64,000 nt of DNA from an uncultured Hoeflea sp. (GCF_947501405.1 NZ_CANMVK010000004.1:48843-112842), one strand, 5' to 3'; positions 26,402-36,468 are shown, counted from the first letter of the stretch. Translations and numbers: made by a program. Notes: generated by a model not told the origin, from the sequence alone.

Positions 26402-27667
26402 CTACTCCTTGATGTAGGCCTTGCCACCAGCGGCAGGCGTGCGGGTGCGCCCGACGACCCCGGCCACCACGATGATTGTCGCGATATAGGGCGCCATGGC
26501 CAAAAATTCGGAGGGAATGGGTGTTCGCAGCAATGCCAGCTTCTGCTGCATGGAATCGGCAAAGCCGAACACCAGCGCGGCCATCAATGCGCCGACCGGG
26601 TGATAGCGGCCAAACAGCATTGCGGCGAGTGCAATGAACCCGCGGCCACCAGTCATGTTCTCGTCAAACCGGCCAACCGAACCGAGCGTGAACCAGGCAC
26701 CGCCGAAACCGGCGATCATGCCGGCCGCTGTTACATTGATATAGCGCGTGCGGTAGACATTGATGCCCAGAGTGTCGGCTGCGCGCGGGTGCTCACCGAC
26801 CGATCGGGCGCGAAGGCCCATCCGGGTGTAGAAGAGGTAATAGGTGGCAACCACGACCATCACCAGCGAGCCATAGACGAAGATGTTCTGGTTGAAAAAC
26901 ATCGGGCCGATGACCGGGATATCTCCTAGAACTGGGATCTTGAAAGCGCGGAAGACCGGCGCATTGTTCAAAAAACGATGTTCGGCGAATACCTGGCTCG
27001 AGACATAGGATGTCAGCCCGAGAACAAACAGGTTGATCACGACCCCGGCGATAATCTGGTCCATGCGGTAGGTGACCACGAGCGCGGCCAGGATGAGGCC
27101 GAACAGGCCCCCGATCCCGATCGCCGCAATCAGGCCGCCGACCCCGCCCAACACAGACCCGATCAGCGCGCCGGTGAATGCTCCGGCCAGCAGCATGCCT
27201 TCGATGGCGATGTTGACGACACCGACCCGTTCGCACATCATCCCCGTGATTGCGCCGAGCACAAGCGGAACGGCCCGAACCATCGTTGCCTGCAACATGC
27301 CGCTGAGTGAGAAAGCCTTGCCGGCCGTCGCCCAGACGAGGAAGGCGCACACGGCAAGGGCAAGGCCAATGCCCAGCGACAGGGTCGTCCATTTTCCGCC
27401 TCCGCGCAGGAACTGGCGCGCACCAAGAAAGGCCAGAATAGCCGCGACAATGTAGTTGAAAGGCGCCGCCGGGATCACCAGGTTCGGCACAGCCCAGACG
27501 TCGGTTGGCCGCGATAGGCGGAAGGTTGCATCGCCAGTCACGGCGGCAGAAAACACACCGGCAACGAACAGCGCCAGGCCAATCAGGACAATGCCTGCGA
27601 TGCGCGCACGCCGGTCCGCCGGAGTTCCGATCTTCGTTTGCCGGGAAATGTTTTGTACGGCGACCAT
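26402..27667 (-). CDS. BMP-type (nucleoside) ABC transporter permease 2
   Basis: 421 residues, about eight to ten membrane helices, BPD_transp_2 family. Characteristic segments are MCERVGVVNIAIEGMLLAGAFTGAL, YRMDQIIAGVVINLFVLGLTSYV and the cytoplasmic motif GLRARSVGEHPRAADTLGINV. It lies six bases after the first permease and belongs to the operon BMP-ATPase-permease-permease, whose family members import purine or pyrimidine nucleosides. No deaminase or phosphorylase gene follows to refine the substrate. Confidence 0.9.
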   Translation of the reverse strand: MVAVQNISRQTKIGTPADRRARIAGIVLIGLALFVAGVFSAAVTGDATFRLSRPTDVWAVPNLVIPAAPFNYIVAAILAFLGARQFLRGGGKWTTLSLGIGLALAVCAFLVWATAGKAFSLSGMLQATMVRAVPLVLGAITGMMCERVGVVNIAIEGMLLAGAFTGALIGSVLGGVGGLIAAIGIGGLFGLILAALVVTYRMDQIIAGVVINLFVLGLTSYVSSQVFAEHRFLNNAPVFRAFKIPVLGDIPVIGPMFFNQNIFVYGSLVMVVVATYYLFYTRMGLRARSVGEHPRAADTLGINVYRTRYINVTAAGMIAGFGGAWFTLGSVGRFDENMTGGRGFIALAAMLFGRYHPVGALMAALVFGFADSMQQKLALLRTPIPSEFLAMAPYIATIIVVAGVVGRTRTPAAGGKAYIKE

Positions 27668-27673
27668 GACCGC

Positions 27674-28813
27674 TCACTCGTTGGGTTCGGTCTGGGGCTT
27701 GCGGAAGCCCCATGGGAAGATGGCCCGCACCAGTAATGGCGCGGCGATGAAGACGATAATCAGTGCCTGGATGATGCCGATCAGATCGACCGACACACCG
27801 GCGTCAACCTGCATCTGGCGACCACCCGTTTTCAACGCGCCAAACAGCAGCCCGGCAAACAAGACGCCGACTGGATGGGACCGGCCGAGCAGCGCTACCG
27901 AGATGGCGTCGAACCCGATGCCTGCCGAAAAGCCGGGCGAAGCGCGGTCAAGCACGCCAAGCACCTGATTGGCACCGGCAAGGCCCGCCAGCGCACCCGC
28001 CGACGCCATGGCGGCAACGATCGTGAACGAAGCGCGCATTCCAGCGTACCGGGCAGCGTCCAGGTTCTTGCCGCTGGCTCGGAATTCGAACCCGATCTTT
28101 GTGCGAAACAGGATCCAGTGCACAACGACAACGGCTGCTATGACGACAAGGATGCCGGCATGGACGCGCAGATTGGGATCGATCCAGGCCAGAAGCTGCG
28201 GCAGTTCGGCGCTGTCGAGAACCGAGCGCGAGATCGGATCGGCGCGGCCTTCACGCTGGATAAAGGGCTGGCGCAGCACATAGTCCAAAATGCGGTATGA
28301 GATCAGGTTGAGCATGATCGTTGAGATCACCTCATGCGCGCCTGTGGCTGCCCGCAGCCAGCCGGCGATGGATGCATAAAGCGCGCCGGCAAGTGCGCCG
28401 GCGATAAGTGCCAGCGGCAGATGCACGAACCACGGCAGTCCGGCAAACGAAAAGCCGACGATGACCGCCGCGAGCCCGCCGATGACAATCTGGCCTTCGG
28501 CACCGATGTTGAACAGACCGGCTCGGAAGCCGAGCGCGAGTCCGAGCCCGGCCAGGACCAGCGGTGCGGCGGCGGTGAGCGTTTCGGACAGTGCATTGAG
28601 CGAGCCGACCGAACCTTGCAGAAGAGCAATGTAGGACCGGCCAATCGTCGGCAGATCGACGGCAGTCGCCAGCATAACCAGCGCGCCAACAGCCAGCGCC
28701 ACAATCACCGCAAAGATCGGGACGATTACCAGATCCTCGAACTCGGCTCGGCTTGGCGCGGCGCGCTGCAATAGATTCTGGGTCAGATTGTCGTTTGAGG
28801 CCTTTGCGCTCAT
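27674..28813 (-). CDS. BMP-type (nucleoside) ABC transporter permease 1
   Basis: 379 residues, BPD_transp_2 family. Diagnostic segments are GFRAGLFNIGAEGQIVIGGLAAVIVG, GAHEVISTIMLNLISYRILDYVLRQPF and KIGFEFRASGKNLDAARYAGM, the ATPase-contact loop. It pairs with the 26402-27667 permease. The start overlaps the ATPase gene end by four bases, so the two are translationally coupled. Confidence 0.9.
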   Translation of the reverse strand: MSAKASNDNLTQNLLQRAAPSRAEFEDLVIVPIFAVIVALAVGALVMLATAVDLPTIGRSYIALLQGSVGSLNALSETLTAAAPLVLAGLGLALGFRAGLFNIGAEGQIVIGGLAAVIVGFSFAGLPWFVHLPLALIAGALAGALYASIAGWLRAATGAHEVISTIMLNLISYRILDYVLRQPFIQREGRADPISRSVLDSAELPQLLAWIDPNLRVHAGILVVIAAVVVVHWILFRTKIGFEFRASGKNLDAARYAGMRASFTIVAAMASAGALAGLAGANQVLGVLDRASPGFSAGIGFDAISVALLGRSHPVGVLFAGLLFGALKTGGRQMQVDAGVSVDLIGIIQALIIVFIAAPLLVRAIFPWGFRKPQTEPNE

Positions 28814-30333
28814 GCCGCTGCCCTCGGTGCTGAACCAGCCATGGCCAAGCCGACTGCATTGCGGTCAACTGGTTGCTTTGAAGCATCAAACTCCGCAACG
28901 ATCCGGCCCTTGAACATGACGAGAATCCGGTCAGATAGGGCCAGTATCTCATCAAGCTCCGACGACATGATCAAAACGCCGTCGCCCTCGTCTCGCGCGG
29001 CGACGACACGGCCGTGGATATACTCAACCGAGCCGACATCCAGCCCGCGCGTGGGTTGCGCAGCTATCAGGAGCTTGGTGTCTCGCGACAGTTCGCGCGC
29101 GACGACCAGCTTTTGCTGATTGCCGCCGGAAAGCTGCGACGCTTTGGCATGGACTGACGGCGTACGCACATCGAAATCGGCGACATAGTCGGCCGCATGG
29201 GTGGCGACTGCGGGCCAGACGATGGACATGCCCTTGGCGTAGCGCTCGTCATAATAGCTGTTGAGTGCCATGTTCTCGGCGACCGTAAAATCACCGATGA
29301 TCCCGGTTCGCTGGCGGTCCTCGGGAATATGCGCCATGCCCATGGCGTGGCGCGCACGCACCGAAACGTTGGTGATGTCTTGGCCGTCGAAAATGATGGT
29401 GCCGTCGACTGGCCGGTGAAGACCGGTGATGGCTTCGATCAGCGCCGACTGGCCATTGCCCTGCACACCGGCAATGCCGACGATCTCGCCGCTTCGAACC
29501 TCGAGCGAGACATGATCGGCGGCAATCTCGTCGTTCGCACGCAGGACCGTCAGGTCGCGGACTTCAAGCAGCAGATCGCCCGGATTGTAGGGCGCCTTGT
29601 CAACATCGAAACGGACGGGCCGGCCGACCATCATCTCGGCCAGCCGTTGCTCGGTCAGCGTTTTGGGATCACCGTAACCGGTTACCCGACCGCCGCGAAG
29701 AACTGTGATGCGATCAGAGATTTCGAGAATCTCGTCCAGCTTGTGGGTAATAAACACGATCGCCTTACCGGCATCGCGCAAGGACCGAACGATCCCGAAG
29801 AACTCCTCGACTTCCTGAGGAGTCAGCACTGCAGTCGGCTCATCAAGGATCAGGACGTCTGCCGAGCGCACCAGCACCTTGATGATTTCGACACGCTGTT
29901 GAGTGCCGACCGGAAGATCCTCGATCCTCGCGTCGGGGTCGACCTGAAGGCCATACCGGTCGCCTATCTCGTTCACCTGCTGCCGCGCGGCTGCAAGATC
30001 AAGATAGTCGACCTGCTTTGTCGGCTCGATGCCGAGTATGGCGTTTTCAGCAACGGTGAAGACCGGAACGAGCATGAAGTGCTGGTGGACCATGCCGATG
30101 CCGGCGGCGATTGCGGCGCCCGGACCGTCAAACGTCACCGGCTTCCCGTCGATGATGATATTGCCTTCATCCGGCGTATAGAGCCCGCACAGCACGTTCA
30201 TCAACGTCGACTTGCCGGCACCGTTCTCACCAAGAAGGCCGAGCACCTCACCGGCGCGTATATCGAGGTCGATTTCGGCATTGGCGACGATCGGACCAAA
30301 GCGCTTGGTTATCCCGCGCAGTTCAACGTCCAT
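28810..30333 (-). CDS. BMP-type ABC transporter ATPase with two fused nucleotide-binding domains
   Basis: 507 residues with two ABC domains. The first is canonical: Walker A GENGAGKST (about 35-43), signature LPVGTQQRVEI and Walker B LILDEPTAVLTPQE. The second has GVQGNGQSALIEAI in place of Walker A, and LSGGNQQKLVVAREL, the usual degenerate second site of the RbsA/YufO family. It powers the nucleoside-type importer and sits 24 bp after the binding-protein gene. Confidence 0.92.
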   Translation of the reverse strand: MDVELRGITKRFGPIVANAEIDLDIRAGEVLGLLGENGAGKSTLMNVLCGLYTPDEGNIIIDGKPVTFDGPGAAIAAGIGMVHQHFMLVPVFTVAENAILGIEPTKQVDYLDLAAARQQVNEIGDRYGLQVDPDARIEDLPVGTQQRVEIIKVLVRSADVLILDEPTAVLTPQEVEEFFGIVRSLRDAGKAIVFITHKLDEILEISDRITVLRGGRVTGYGDPKTLTEQRLAEMMVGRPVRFDVDKAPYNPGDLLLEVRDLTVLRANDEIAADHVSLEVRSGEIVGIAGVQGNGQSALIEAITGLHRPVDGTIIFDGQDITNVSVRARHAMGMAHIPEDRQRTGIIGDFTVAENMALNSYYDERYAKGMSIVWPAVATHAADYVADFDVRTPSVHAKASQLSGGNQQKLVVARELSRDTKLLIAAQPTRGLDVGSVEYIHGRVVAARDEGDGVLIMSSELDEILALSDRILVMFKGRIVAEFDASKQPVDRNAVGLAMAGSAPRAAA

Positions 30334-30357
30334 GTTCGAACTCCTTGAACACGCAGT

Positions 30358-31386
30358 TCAGCCTGAGACGCTGATTGAGCCGTCGATAATGCCCTGGCGG
30401 ATTGTCTTGATTTCTGCCTTGAGATCATCGGGCACCAGCTCTTCCATGTCATGGAAGGGCGCCAGATCGACACCGCTGTTTTCCAGCGTACCGACGATCA
30501 CGCCGCCCTCGAACATGTCGTTCATGGTAGCCTCGATCACCTGGAATACCGTCGAATCCATGCGCTTCAGGATCGAAGTCAGATAGACGTGACCCTTCTC
30601 GGGGTCAGTAAGGTGTAGATCAGCATCGACACCGATGATCTTCAAAGCGTCAATGCCCAGTTCATCGGCCAGCGCCGCCGAACCAAGTCCGACCGGCCCC
30701 GCCACCGGCAGCACGATATCGGCGCCTTCATCGTAGAGGTTCTGCGCAAAGGCCCGGCCGTCATCAAGCGATTCGAAGTTGTTCGTGAACAGGCCTTCCC
30801 GGCCTTCGACATCCCAGCCGAGAACGGTGACGCTCGCGTCCTTCTGCGCGTTGTAGTAATCCGCTCCGCGCACGAAGCCGTCCATGAAGATCGTCACCGG
30901 CGGAATATTGATGCCGCCGAAGGTACCAATGATGCCCGTCTTGGTCATGCCGGCAGCGAGATAGCCGGCGAGAAAAGCTGCTTCATCGGTGGCAAAGACC
31001 TGCCCGGCAACATTCTCTATTGGGGGGTCGTAAACGAAATCGACGATCGAGAAATACTGGTCGGGATTGGCTTGAGCGGCTTCCTGGGTTGCGTCACCGA
31101 GCAGAAAACCGACGGTAATAATCAGGTCACACTGGCCACCCAACAGCGAATTGATGTTTGGCATGAAATCGGTCTCGGCCTGGGATTCCAAAAACCGTGA
31201 CTCGATGCCGAGTTGCTCCTGCGCATCCTGAATGCCCTTCCAAGCGGTCTGGTTGAAGCTGTTGTCGTCTATGCCACCCGTGTCGGTCACCTGGCAGGCG
31301 GTGAATGCCGAAGCGGTAACGGCGGACCCGATCAAAAAGGTTGCCGCAATTGCGACGCCTTTGAGATATTGCATTGTATGGCTCAT
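30358..31386 (-). CDS. BMP-family periplasmic binding protein (nucleoside-type)
   Basis: 342 residues. After a signal peptide (GVAIAATFLIGSAVTASAF) comes the BMP/PnrA fold: TDTGGIDDNSFNQTAWKGIQDAQ, FLLGDATQEAAQANPDQYFSIVDF, ATDEAAFLAGYLAAGMTKTGIIG. BMP proteins bind purine nucleosides or related compounds. The ATG at 31386 follows ggagga. A Crp/Fnr-type box lies 140 bp upstream (31520-31533), facing the regulator gene at 31765 on the other side, so control of this operon by that box is possible but unproven. Confidence 0.9.
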   Translation of the reverse strand: MSHTMQYLKGVAIAATFLIGSAVTASAFTACQVTDTGGIDDNSFNQTAWKGIQDAQEQLGIESRFLESQAETDFMPNINSLLGGQCDLIITVGFLLGDATQEAAQANPDQYFSIVDFVYDPPIENVAGQVFATDEAAFLAGYLAAGMTKTGIIGTFGGINIPPVTIFMDGFVRGADYYNAQKDASVTVLGWDVEGREGLFTNNFESLDDGRAFAQNLYDEGADIVLPVAGPVGLGSAALADELGIDALKIIGVDADLHLTDPEKGHVYLTSILKRMDSTVFQVIEATMNDMFEGGVIVGTLENSGVDLAPFHDMEELVPDDLKAEIKTIRQGIIDGSISVSG

Positions 31387-31519
31387 TTGCTCCTCCGTGG
31401 CTTCTCGCCGGGGCGGACGAAAAAAATGGGAACTGAGCCCCGTGCATGCCCCGACGGAAGACTTCTGATCGGCAGGACGATGCTGAAGAGGACACTGGAC
31501 GGCGCAGCACAAAGGCGCA

Positions 31520-31533
31520 TTAACGCCGGTTAA
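31520..31533. promoter_or_regulatory. Palindromic box A, TTAAC-gccg-GTTAA
   Basis: Perfect half-sites with a 4-bp spacer, the geometry of Crp/Fnr sites. It lies between the BMP operon (leftward) and the Crp/Fnr gene (rightward), about 230 bp before the latter, so it could serve autoregulation. Confidence 0.6.
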
Positions 31534-31764
31534 GCGTGTTGGTTTTCAGCCACGCGAGACTGGGAGCTCGCTGGTCTTCTGGTGTGTGGATGGCGCTCGT
31601 TTTGCTAGGCAGGAGCTTCATATAAAACTGCACTTGCTTGATAATGGTCAAATGTGAATTTGCCTAAGATGATAGGCTGAATTGTTTCTTGGATATGATG
31701 TCAGTGGCGGTCCCAATTGGTGGGCACGCTCAGAATGGATGCAAATCATCCAGAAGGTATCCTG

Positions 31765-32526
31765 ATGTGTGCCGCCATTTCAAAGACTGTAATACCAATG
31801 CCGATCCGGCCGGTCGATGTGCAGCCGATTTGGCACCGTCTTTCAGTCGGCGGCCTTCCCGCCGTCATTCAGAAGAAAGCACGGTCTTTCAGTGCCGGAT
31901 CACCGATTGTCCATGAAGGTGATGCGATTCCTGCCGTGATCTGCGTCGAGAGCGGCTGGGTCGGTTTGTCGAAATCGCTTGATGATGGTGAAACGCAACT
32001 CGTCGATCTGATCTTGCCCGGCGAGTTCATCTTCGCTCTTTGTGCTGATCGGTTCACGTCCGCGCTTCAGGTGGAGGCCATCACCCAAAGCCTGGTTGCG
32101 GCGATTTCCGAGGCGCAATGGAAACGCCTGGTTGGAGGGACGCCCGAACTCGAAGACCTTCAACAGGCCCTTTCGGGCGCTTCGCGCGCGCGAATGGCCG
32201 AACGCATGCTTCGTTTAGGCCGGGGGAGTGCGGAAGTGCGCATTGCTTATGCGCTTTTGGAGCTTTGCATCAGATTGCGCGCCATCCGCGATACGGCGGA
32301 CGACGTCTTTCATATCCCGCTAACGCAGCAACAACTGGGCGAGTTTACCGGTTTATCGTCAGTGCATGTCTGCCGCACATTACGCCGTTTGGAACGCAAC
32401 GGCATCGTTGACGTTGAAGATCATATGGACGTTCGCTTGCACAGTGTTTCCCGGCTGGCAGAAATCGCAAACGTCGATCTGGAACACCTGCGAGAGCAAA
32501 TCCTGCCTGACACTGACGCGAGTTGA
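31765..32526 (+). CDS. Crp/Fnr-family regulator with atypical recognition helix
   Basis: 253 residues: an N-terminal cyclic-nucleotide-binding-like beta-barrel (about 25-130), a long dimer helix (about 135-170) and a C-terminal winged helix (LTQQQLGEFTGLSSVHVCRTLRRLE, 187-210). Aligned with FNR, recognition-helix residues E209-S212-R213 become V200-C203-R204, so DNA specificity should differ from TTGAT-N4-ATCAA. It has no N-terminal Fe-S cysteine cluster. ATG 31765 has agaaggt upstream; in-frame ATGs at 31735 and 31717 lack one. I infer that it binds the six TTRAC-N4-GTTAA boxes found nearby. The signal is unknown; low oxygen or energy stress fits the neighbours. Confidence 0.88.
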   Translation: MCAAISKTVIPMPIRPVDVQPIWHRLSVGGLPAVIQKKARSFSAGSPIVHEGDAIPAVICVESGWVGLSKSLDDGETQLVDLILPGEFIFALCADRFTSALQVEAITQSLVAAISEAQWKRLVGGTPELEDLQQALSGASRARMAERMLRLGRGSAEVRIAYALLELCIRLRAIRDTADDVFHIPLTQQQLGEFTGLSSVHVCRTLRRLERNGIVDVEDHMDVRLHSVSRLAEIANVDLEHLREQILPDTDAS

Positions 32527-32544
32527 TCGGCCATCAGCTGTCGG

Positions 32545-32964
32545 TCAGCGTGCTTCGACGATCTCGCCGAGCGTTTCGCCCGCGAGCTTCTCGGATGCGT
32601 TCTCTGCGATATCACCAATCGACACAATACCGACCATCAGTCCCGACCGGTCGAGGATTGGAAGACGCCGGACCTGATTGTCACCCATGATCGCGGCGAT
32701 TTCCTCGATCATCTGATCGCTGTGGCCGTAGACGACCTTGCTCGTCATCACAGTATCAACGGATACAGCCAGTGGTCCTTCGTTCCGCCATGCCAATCCC
32801 AAGATGAGGTCTCGATCGGTGACGATACCGACAACGACACCTTGCGGATTGACAACCGGAAGGACACCGACAGCGAACTGGCGCATCAGTCCAGCAGCGG
32901 TTCCAATGGATTCAGCTGTCCCGATCATTTTTACGGGCCTGGACATGATTTGGTGGACATGCAT
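32545..32964 (-). CDS. Tandem CBS-domain protein
   Basis: 139 residues consisting of two CBS motifs: IMSRPVKMIGTAESIGTAAGLM...GIVTDRDLILG, and VMTSKVVYGHSDQMIEEIAAIM...GIVSIGDIAE. Stand-alone CBS pairs bind adenine nucleotides and often appear in stress regulons. It is convergent with the Crp/Fnr gene (18 bp between stops) and downstream of a decayed universal-stress-protein gene on the same strand, so the two probably formed one transcript served by box B at 33295. ATG 32964 was preferred over GTG 32979. Confidence 0.88.
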   Translation of the reverse strand: MHVHQIMSRPVKMIGTAESIGTAAGLMRQFAVGVLPVVNPQGVVVGIVTDRDLILGLAWRNEGPLAVSVDTVMTSKVVYGHSDQMIEEIAAIMGDNQVRRLPILDRSGLMVGIVSIGDIAENASEKLAGETLGEIVEAR

Positions 32965-33055
32965 CTGTTCGTTCCACACTCCGATAGTCTGTTTTTTGAT
33001 CCGTCGATGGCCGCCAAACTGCTGCGCGAGATCGCGATCACCAACCCTTTGGAGA

Positions 33056-33265
33056 TCAATGCGCCATCAGAACAGGGAGCCTGCCGCTCTCGATCAGATG
33101 GCGCGTGGTTCCGCCCAGCAACCGCTGACGCAGCCGTGAATGCCCATAAGCGCCCTACCACAAGGCCATCGGCGCCCACATCCTCGGCGAAGTCTGCAAG
33201 GACTTCAGCGACCCGGCGCCTTCCGCTTGGTTGGCGTTGCATGGACGCAAAAAGCAGTGCAGACA
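33056..33265 (-). pseudogene. Universal stress protein (UspA family) C-terminal remnant with frameshift
   Basis: In the leftward direction one frame gives VAEVLADFAEDVGADGLVVG and, after a one-base shift near 33150-33155, the next gives AYGHSRLRQRLLGGTTRHLIES ending GRLPVLMAH at the stop 33056-33058. Together these are the last about 65 residues of a UspA fold, including the G-(x)n-GxxxR nucleotide loop. The N-terminal half is missing. It must be decayed, although the box upstream (33295-33308) is intact. Confidence 0.78.
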
Positions 33266-33294
33266 ATGGATGCCGCAACCAAATCCGCCGTGCA

Positions 33295-33308
33295 TTAACG
33301 CGGGTTAA
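33295..33308. promoter_or_regulatory. Palindromic box B, TTAAC-gcgg-GTTAA
   Basis: Perfect half-sites, 4-bp spacer. It stands just upstream of the universal-stress-protein remnant and the CBS gene (leftward). Confidence 0.6.
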
Positions 33309-33408
33309 TCAAAGCGTCGGACAGAAGGATTCTTGGCTGGCCAGACGGCCCGCGCCAAAGCAAGATGGGAGATGTGAACTGGCGCTCCGATCCGTCGTGG
33401 CAGTGCGA

Positions 33409-33422
33409 TTGACGCGCGTTAA
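33409..33422. promoter_or_regulatory. Palindromic box C, TTGAC-gcgc-GTTAA
   Basis: One substitution from box A/B in the left arm. Its centre is 99 bp before the ATG of the P-type ATPase. The rest of 33266-33514 shows no gene. Confidence 0.6.
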
Positions 33423-33514
33423 GGCATCGCGGCTTGCTTCCATGCCATGGGCGTAGCGCACGATAGTATTGATCATGATGGCGACGCGTACGCCTCTGAA
33501 GCAAAAGGCCGGAT

Positions 33515-36229
33515 ATGACCGAGCAACGGATCCAAAATCCCTTTGCGCTTGAGGCACTTGAAGTCGCCAAAAGGCTGGAGACAGATCTTCATCACGGGCT
33601 TGACGACGAGGAGGTGAAGCAGAGACAGCAACTGCATGGTTCCAATCGCCTCAAAAAACAGGCTACCAAGAGCCTTTGGTCCATTCTCGTCCACCAGTTC
33701 CATTCAATCATTGTATGGCTGCTTGCGGTCGCTGCGGCTTTCTCTATTGCTATCGGTGATGAGGCCGAAGGCGCCGCAATCTTTATGGTCCTGATCATCA
33801 ACGCGGCGATCGGTTTCTTCACGGAGCGGCGCGCGGCAAAATCCATGGAAGCATTGTTGCGGATCGCCGAAGTGCGAACGCGTGTGCGGCGCGATGGCAT
33901 CGTTCGGATGGTCGATGCGCAAGATCTCGTGCCTGGCGAAATCGTCATGCTTTATGCCGGCGATGTAGTAACAGCCGACCTCAGACTGACCGAGACGTCC
34001 AACTTGAAAATCGATGAATCCGTGCTGACCGGAGAATCCATGCCGGTCCGCAAACAGACCGCTGCTATCGATGCCGGAACGATGGTCGGTGATTGCACGA
34101 ACATGGCATTCAAGGGCACAGCGATCACGCAAGGGACGGGCGAAGGCATCGTGGTCGCAATCGGCATGAACACCGAGATCGGGCGCATCAGCGAATTGGC
34201 ACAGAAAGCCGAGGCCGACATTCCGCCACTTGAGCGGCGGCTCGACCGTTTGGGTCACAGGCTTGTCTGGCTTGCGTTTGGACTCGCGATCCTGACGGTC
34301 GGTATCGGTTTCATGCGCGGTCACCCGCTGACTGACATGATCCAGACGGGCGTGGCGCTCGCAATCGCCGCAGTGCCCGAGGGTCTGCCGGTTGTCGCAA
34401 CGCTGAGCCTGGCGCGTGGTATGTGGCGCATGGCGTCACGTAACGCACTGATAAACAATCTTTCTTCGGTAGAAACGCTTGGCGCGACAACCATCATTCT
34501 GACCGACAAGACCGGGACCCTGACGGAAAACCGCATGACTGTCATGCGCTATCTGCTGGCGGGTCGTGACGTCGACGTCGAACCGCTGGACAAGCCGCTG
34601 CAGTTTCAGATCGATGGTGTAGAAGCCGATCGGGCCGATGACAATGCGCTCGATTGGGCGGTCAAGATCGGAGCTCTGTGCAACAATGCTGAACTGGGCG
34701 ATGGTTCGGATGGCGCGCAATCCGGTGATCCGATGGAAATTGCGCTTCTCACTGTAGACCAGGCTGAAGGCCTTGGCCGCCATTCACTGCGTGATCAATA
34801 CGACCGCGTCGGCCAGTACGCCTTTGATCCGGACAGAAAGATGATGGCAACAGTTCATCGCGGTCGCAAGGGCTACCTCTATTCAGTCAAAGGGGCACCC
34901 GAAGCGGTGATTGCCGCCTGTCAAAACGTGTTGACTGACGGCGGCACCCGGGAACTGGATTGCCAAGCGCGGAAAGCGTGGAACGACCGCAACTCGCAAA
35001 CGGCTGCCACAGGCCTTCGCCTGTTGGCGCTTGCCATGAAACAATGCGGCCCCGACAATGCCGATCCCTATAAGGACCTGACGCTGATCGGCCTGGTCGG
35101 CTTCGTCGACCCATTGCGAGAGGATGTTCCGGCGGCAATTGCCGACAGCTTGAACGCGGGCGTTCGGGTCGTCATGCTGACGGGCGATCATGCCGACACG
35201 GCAAAGCGGATCGCACGCGATGCGGGGCTCGGCCATGATGACTTGACGGTCATCTCGGGTGCCGAGCTACGGCAGATTGATCTCGGCTCACCTGACTCTG
35301 AAGAAGAGCAACGCATCCTGAGCACGGACGTGTTCGCGCGGGTGTCGCCAGAGGCAAAGCTTTTGCTTGCCGCGCTCTATCAGAAGAAAGGCCATGTCGT
35401 GGCGATGACCGGCGATGGCGTCAATGATGCGCCAGCGCTGAAGAAAGCCGATATTGGCATCGCGATGGGCCAGCGCGGGACCCAGGTTGCGCGCGAAGCG
35501 GCAGATATGGTGCTCAAAGACGATGCCTTCAGTACGATCATCGTGGCCATGCATCAGGGACGTGTGATCTTCGACAATATCCGCAAGTTCGTCGTCTATC
35601 TGCTCAGTTGCAATGTGAGCGAGGTGCTTGTTGTCGCCGTGGCCGTCGGTGCCGGCTTGCCGGTACCGCTCTTGCCGCTGCAGATCCTGTTCTTAAACTT
35701 GATCACCGACGTCTTTCCGGCTTTTGCCCTCGGTTTTGGTCCTGGCGATGACTCGATCATGCGGCAGCCACCGCGCGATCCGTCCGAACCTGTTGTCGAC
35801 CGGCCGCGCTGGATGTTTATTGGGCTGCTCGGTGGCGTAATCACTGCGGCAACGCTTGTCGCGTTTGCCCTTGCCCTATTCTGGCTGAAGCTGGATCCCG
35901 CTCCGGCGATAACGGTCGCCTTTCTGACCCTTGCACTCGCCCAGCTGTGGAATGTGTTTAACATGCGGATGCCCGGAAGCGGCTTGCTAATCAATGAGGT
36001 CACCCGCAACCGATATGTCTGGGGCGCGCTTGTGCTTTGCTCGGTTCTGATCGGGTTGGCGGTTTGGCTGCCCTGGCTTTCGAACCTGCTTGGATTGCCA
36101 TCGCCGGGAACACAAGGCCTCGCTCTTGCCGTGGGGATGAGTTTTGTGCCGCTTTTGATCGGTCAATTGATCCTGGCAACGCCCCTGGTTGCTCACGCGG
36201 GCTCGGCGGCACACCGGCCTTCCGCTTAA
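33515..36229 (+). CDS. P-type cation-transporting ATPase (P2 type)
   Basis: 904 residues with the complete P2-type layout: N-terminal cation-ATPase domain ([11 protein letters not shown]), TGES actuator motif, PEGLP membrane motif at 288-292, phosphorylation site DKTGT with D331, KGAPE in the nucleotide domain, [18 protein letters not shown] and [20 protein letters not shown] hinge motifs, and a C-terminal six-helix membrane domain. PEGLP and overall form fit Ca2+ or Na+/K+-type pumps; the ion cannot be assigned. Box C upstream ties it to the Crp/Fnr regulon. Its stop overlaps the stop of the convergent acyl carrier protein gene (TTAA at 36226-36229). Confidence 0.93.
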   Translation: MTEQRIQNPFALEALEVAKRLETDLHHGLDDEEVKQRQQLHGSNRLKKQATKSLWSILVHQFHSIIVWLLAVAAAFSIAIGDEAEGAAIFMVLIINAAIGFFTERRAAKSMEALLRIAEVRTRVRRDGIVRMVDAQDLVPGEIVMLYAGDVVTADLRLTETSNLKIDESVLTGESMPVRKQTAAIDAGTMVGDCTNMAFKGTAITQGTGEGIVVAIGMNTEIGRISELAQKAEADIPPLERRLDRLGHRLVWLAFGLAILTVGIGFMRGHPLTDMIQTGVALAIAAVPEGLPVVATLSLARGMWRMASRNALINNLSSVETLGATTIILTDKTGTLTENRMTVMRYLLAGRDVDVEPLDKPLQFQIDGVEADRADDNALDWAVKIGALCNNAELGDGSDGAQSGDPMEIALLTVDQAEGLGRHSLRDQYDRVGQYAFDPDRKMMATVHRGRKGYLYSVKGAPEAVIAACQNVLTDGGTRELDCQARKAWNDRNSQTAATGLRLLALAMKQCGPDNADPYKDLTLIGLVGFVDPLREDVPAAIADSLNAGVRVVMLTGDHADTAKRIARDAGLGHDDLTVISGAELRQIDLGSPDSEEEQRILSTDVFARVSPEAKLLLAALYQKKGHVVAMTGDGVNDAPALKKADIGIAMGQRGTQVAREAADMVLKDDAFSTIIVAMHQGRVIFDNIRKFVVYLLSCNVSEVLVVAVAVGAGLPVPLLPLQILFLNLITDVFPAFALGFGPGDDSIMRQPPRDPSEPVVDRPRWMFIGLLGGVITAATLVAFALALFWLKLDPAPAITVAFLTLALAQLWNVFNMRMPGSGLLINEVTRNRYVWGALVLCSVLIGLAVWLPWLSNLLGLPSPGTQGLALAVGMSFVPLLIGQLILATPLVAHAGSAAHRPSA

Positions 36230-36468
36230 CCCGCCTTGGCCAAATAGGTGACGGCAAGCGCGGGTGTTGCTATCTGCGGATAGTCGCGCTCCGGGATATC
36301 AACGCCAAAACGGACGTGCAGCGCCGTGACCAGATTGAGTACATCCATGGAATCGAGTTCCAGATCCTCCTGGATGTGATCGTCATCGCCGACGGTGTCC
36401 GGTTCGATGTCAGGTGCCACCTTGACCAGTTCCTCGAGGAACGCGGTGCGAATGTCATTCGGGCTCAT
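36226..36468 (-). CDS. Acyl carrier protein
   Basis: 80 residues with the phosphopantetheine site LELDSMDVLNLV (S40), an acidic four-helix carrier protein. The sequence differs from housekeeping AcpP. It overlaps the E2 gene by four bases, so it is the last gene of the acyl-CoA synthetase-E1-E2 operon; a free-standing ACP in such a setting is unusual. It could carry the acyl group produced by E2, or act in the modification of the lipid products of the neighbouring glycosyltransferase/acyltransferase operon (inference). Confidence 0.88.
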   Translation of the reverse strand: MSPNDIRTAFLEELVKVAPDIEPDTVGDDDHIQEDLELDSMDVLNLVTALHVRFGVDIPERDYPQIATPALAVTYLAKAG

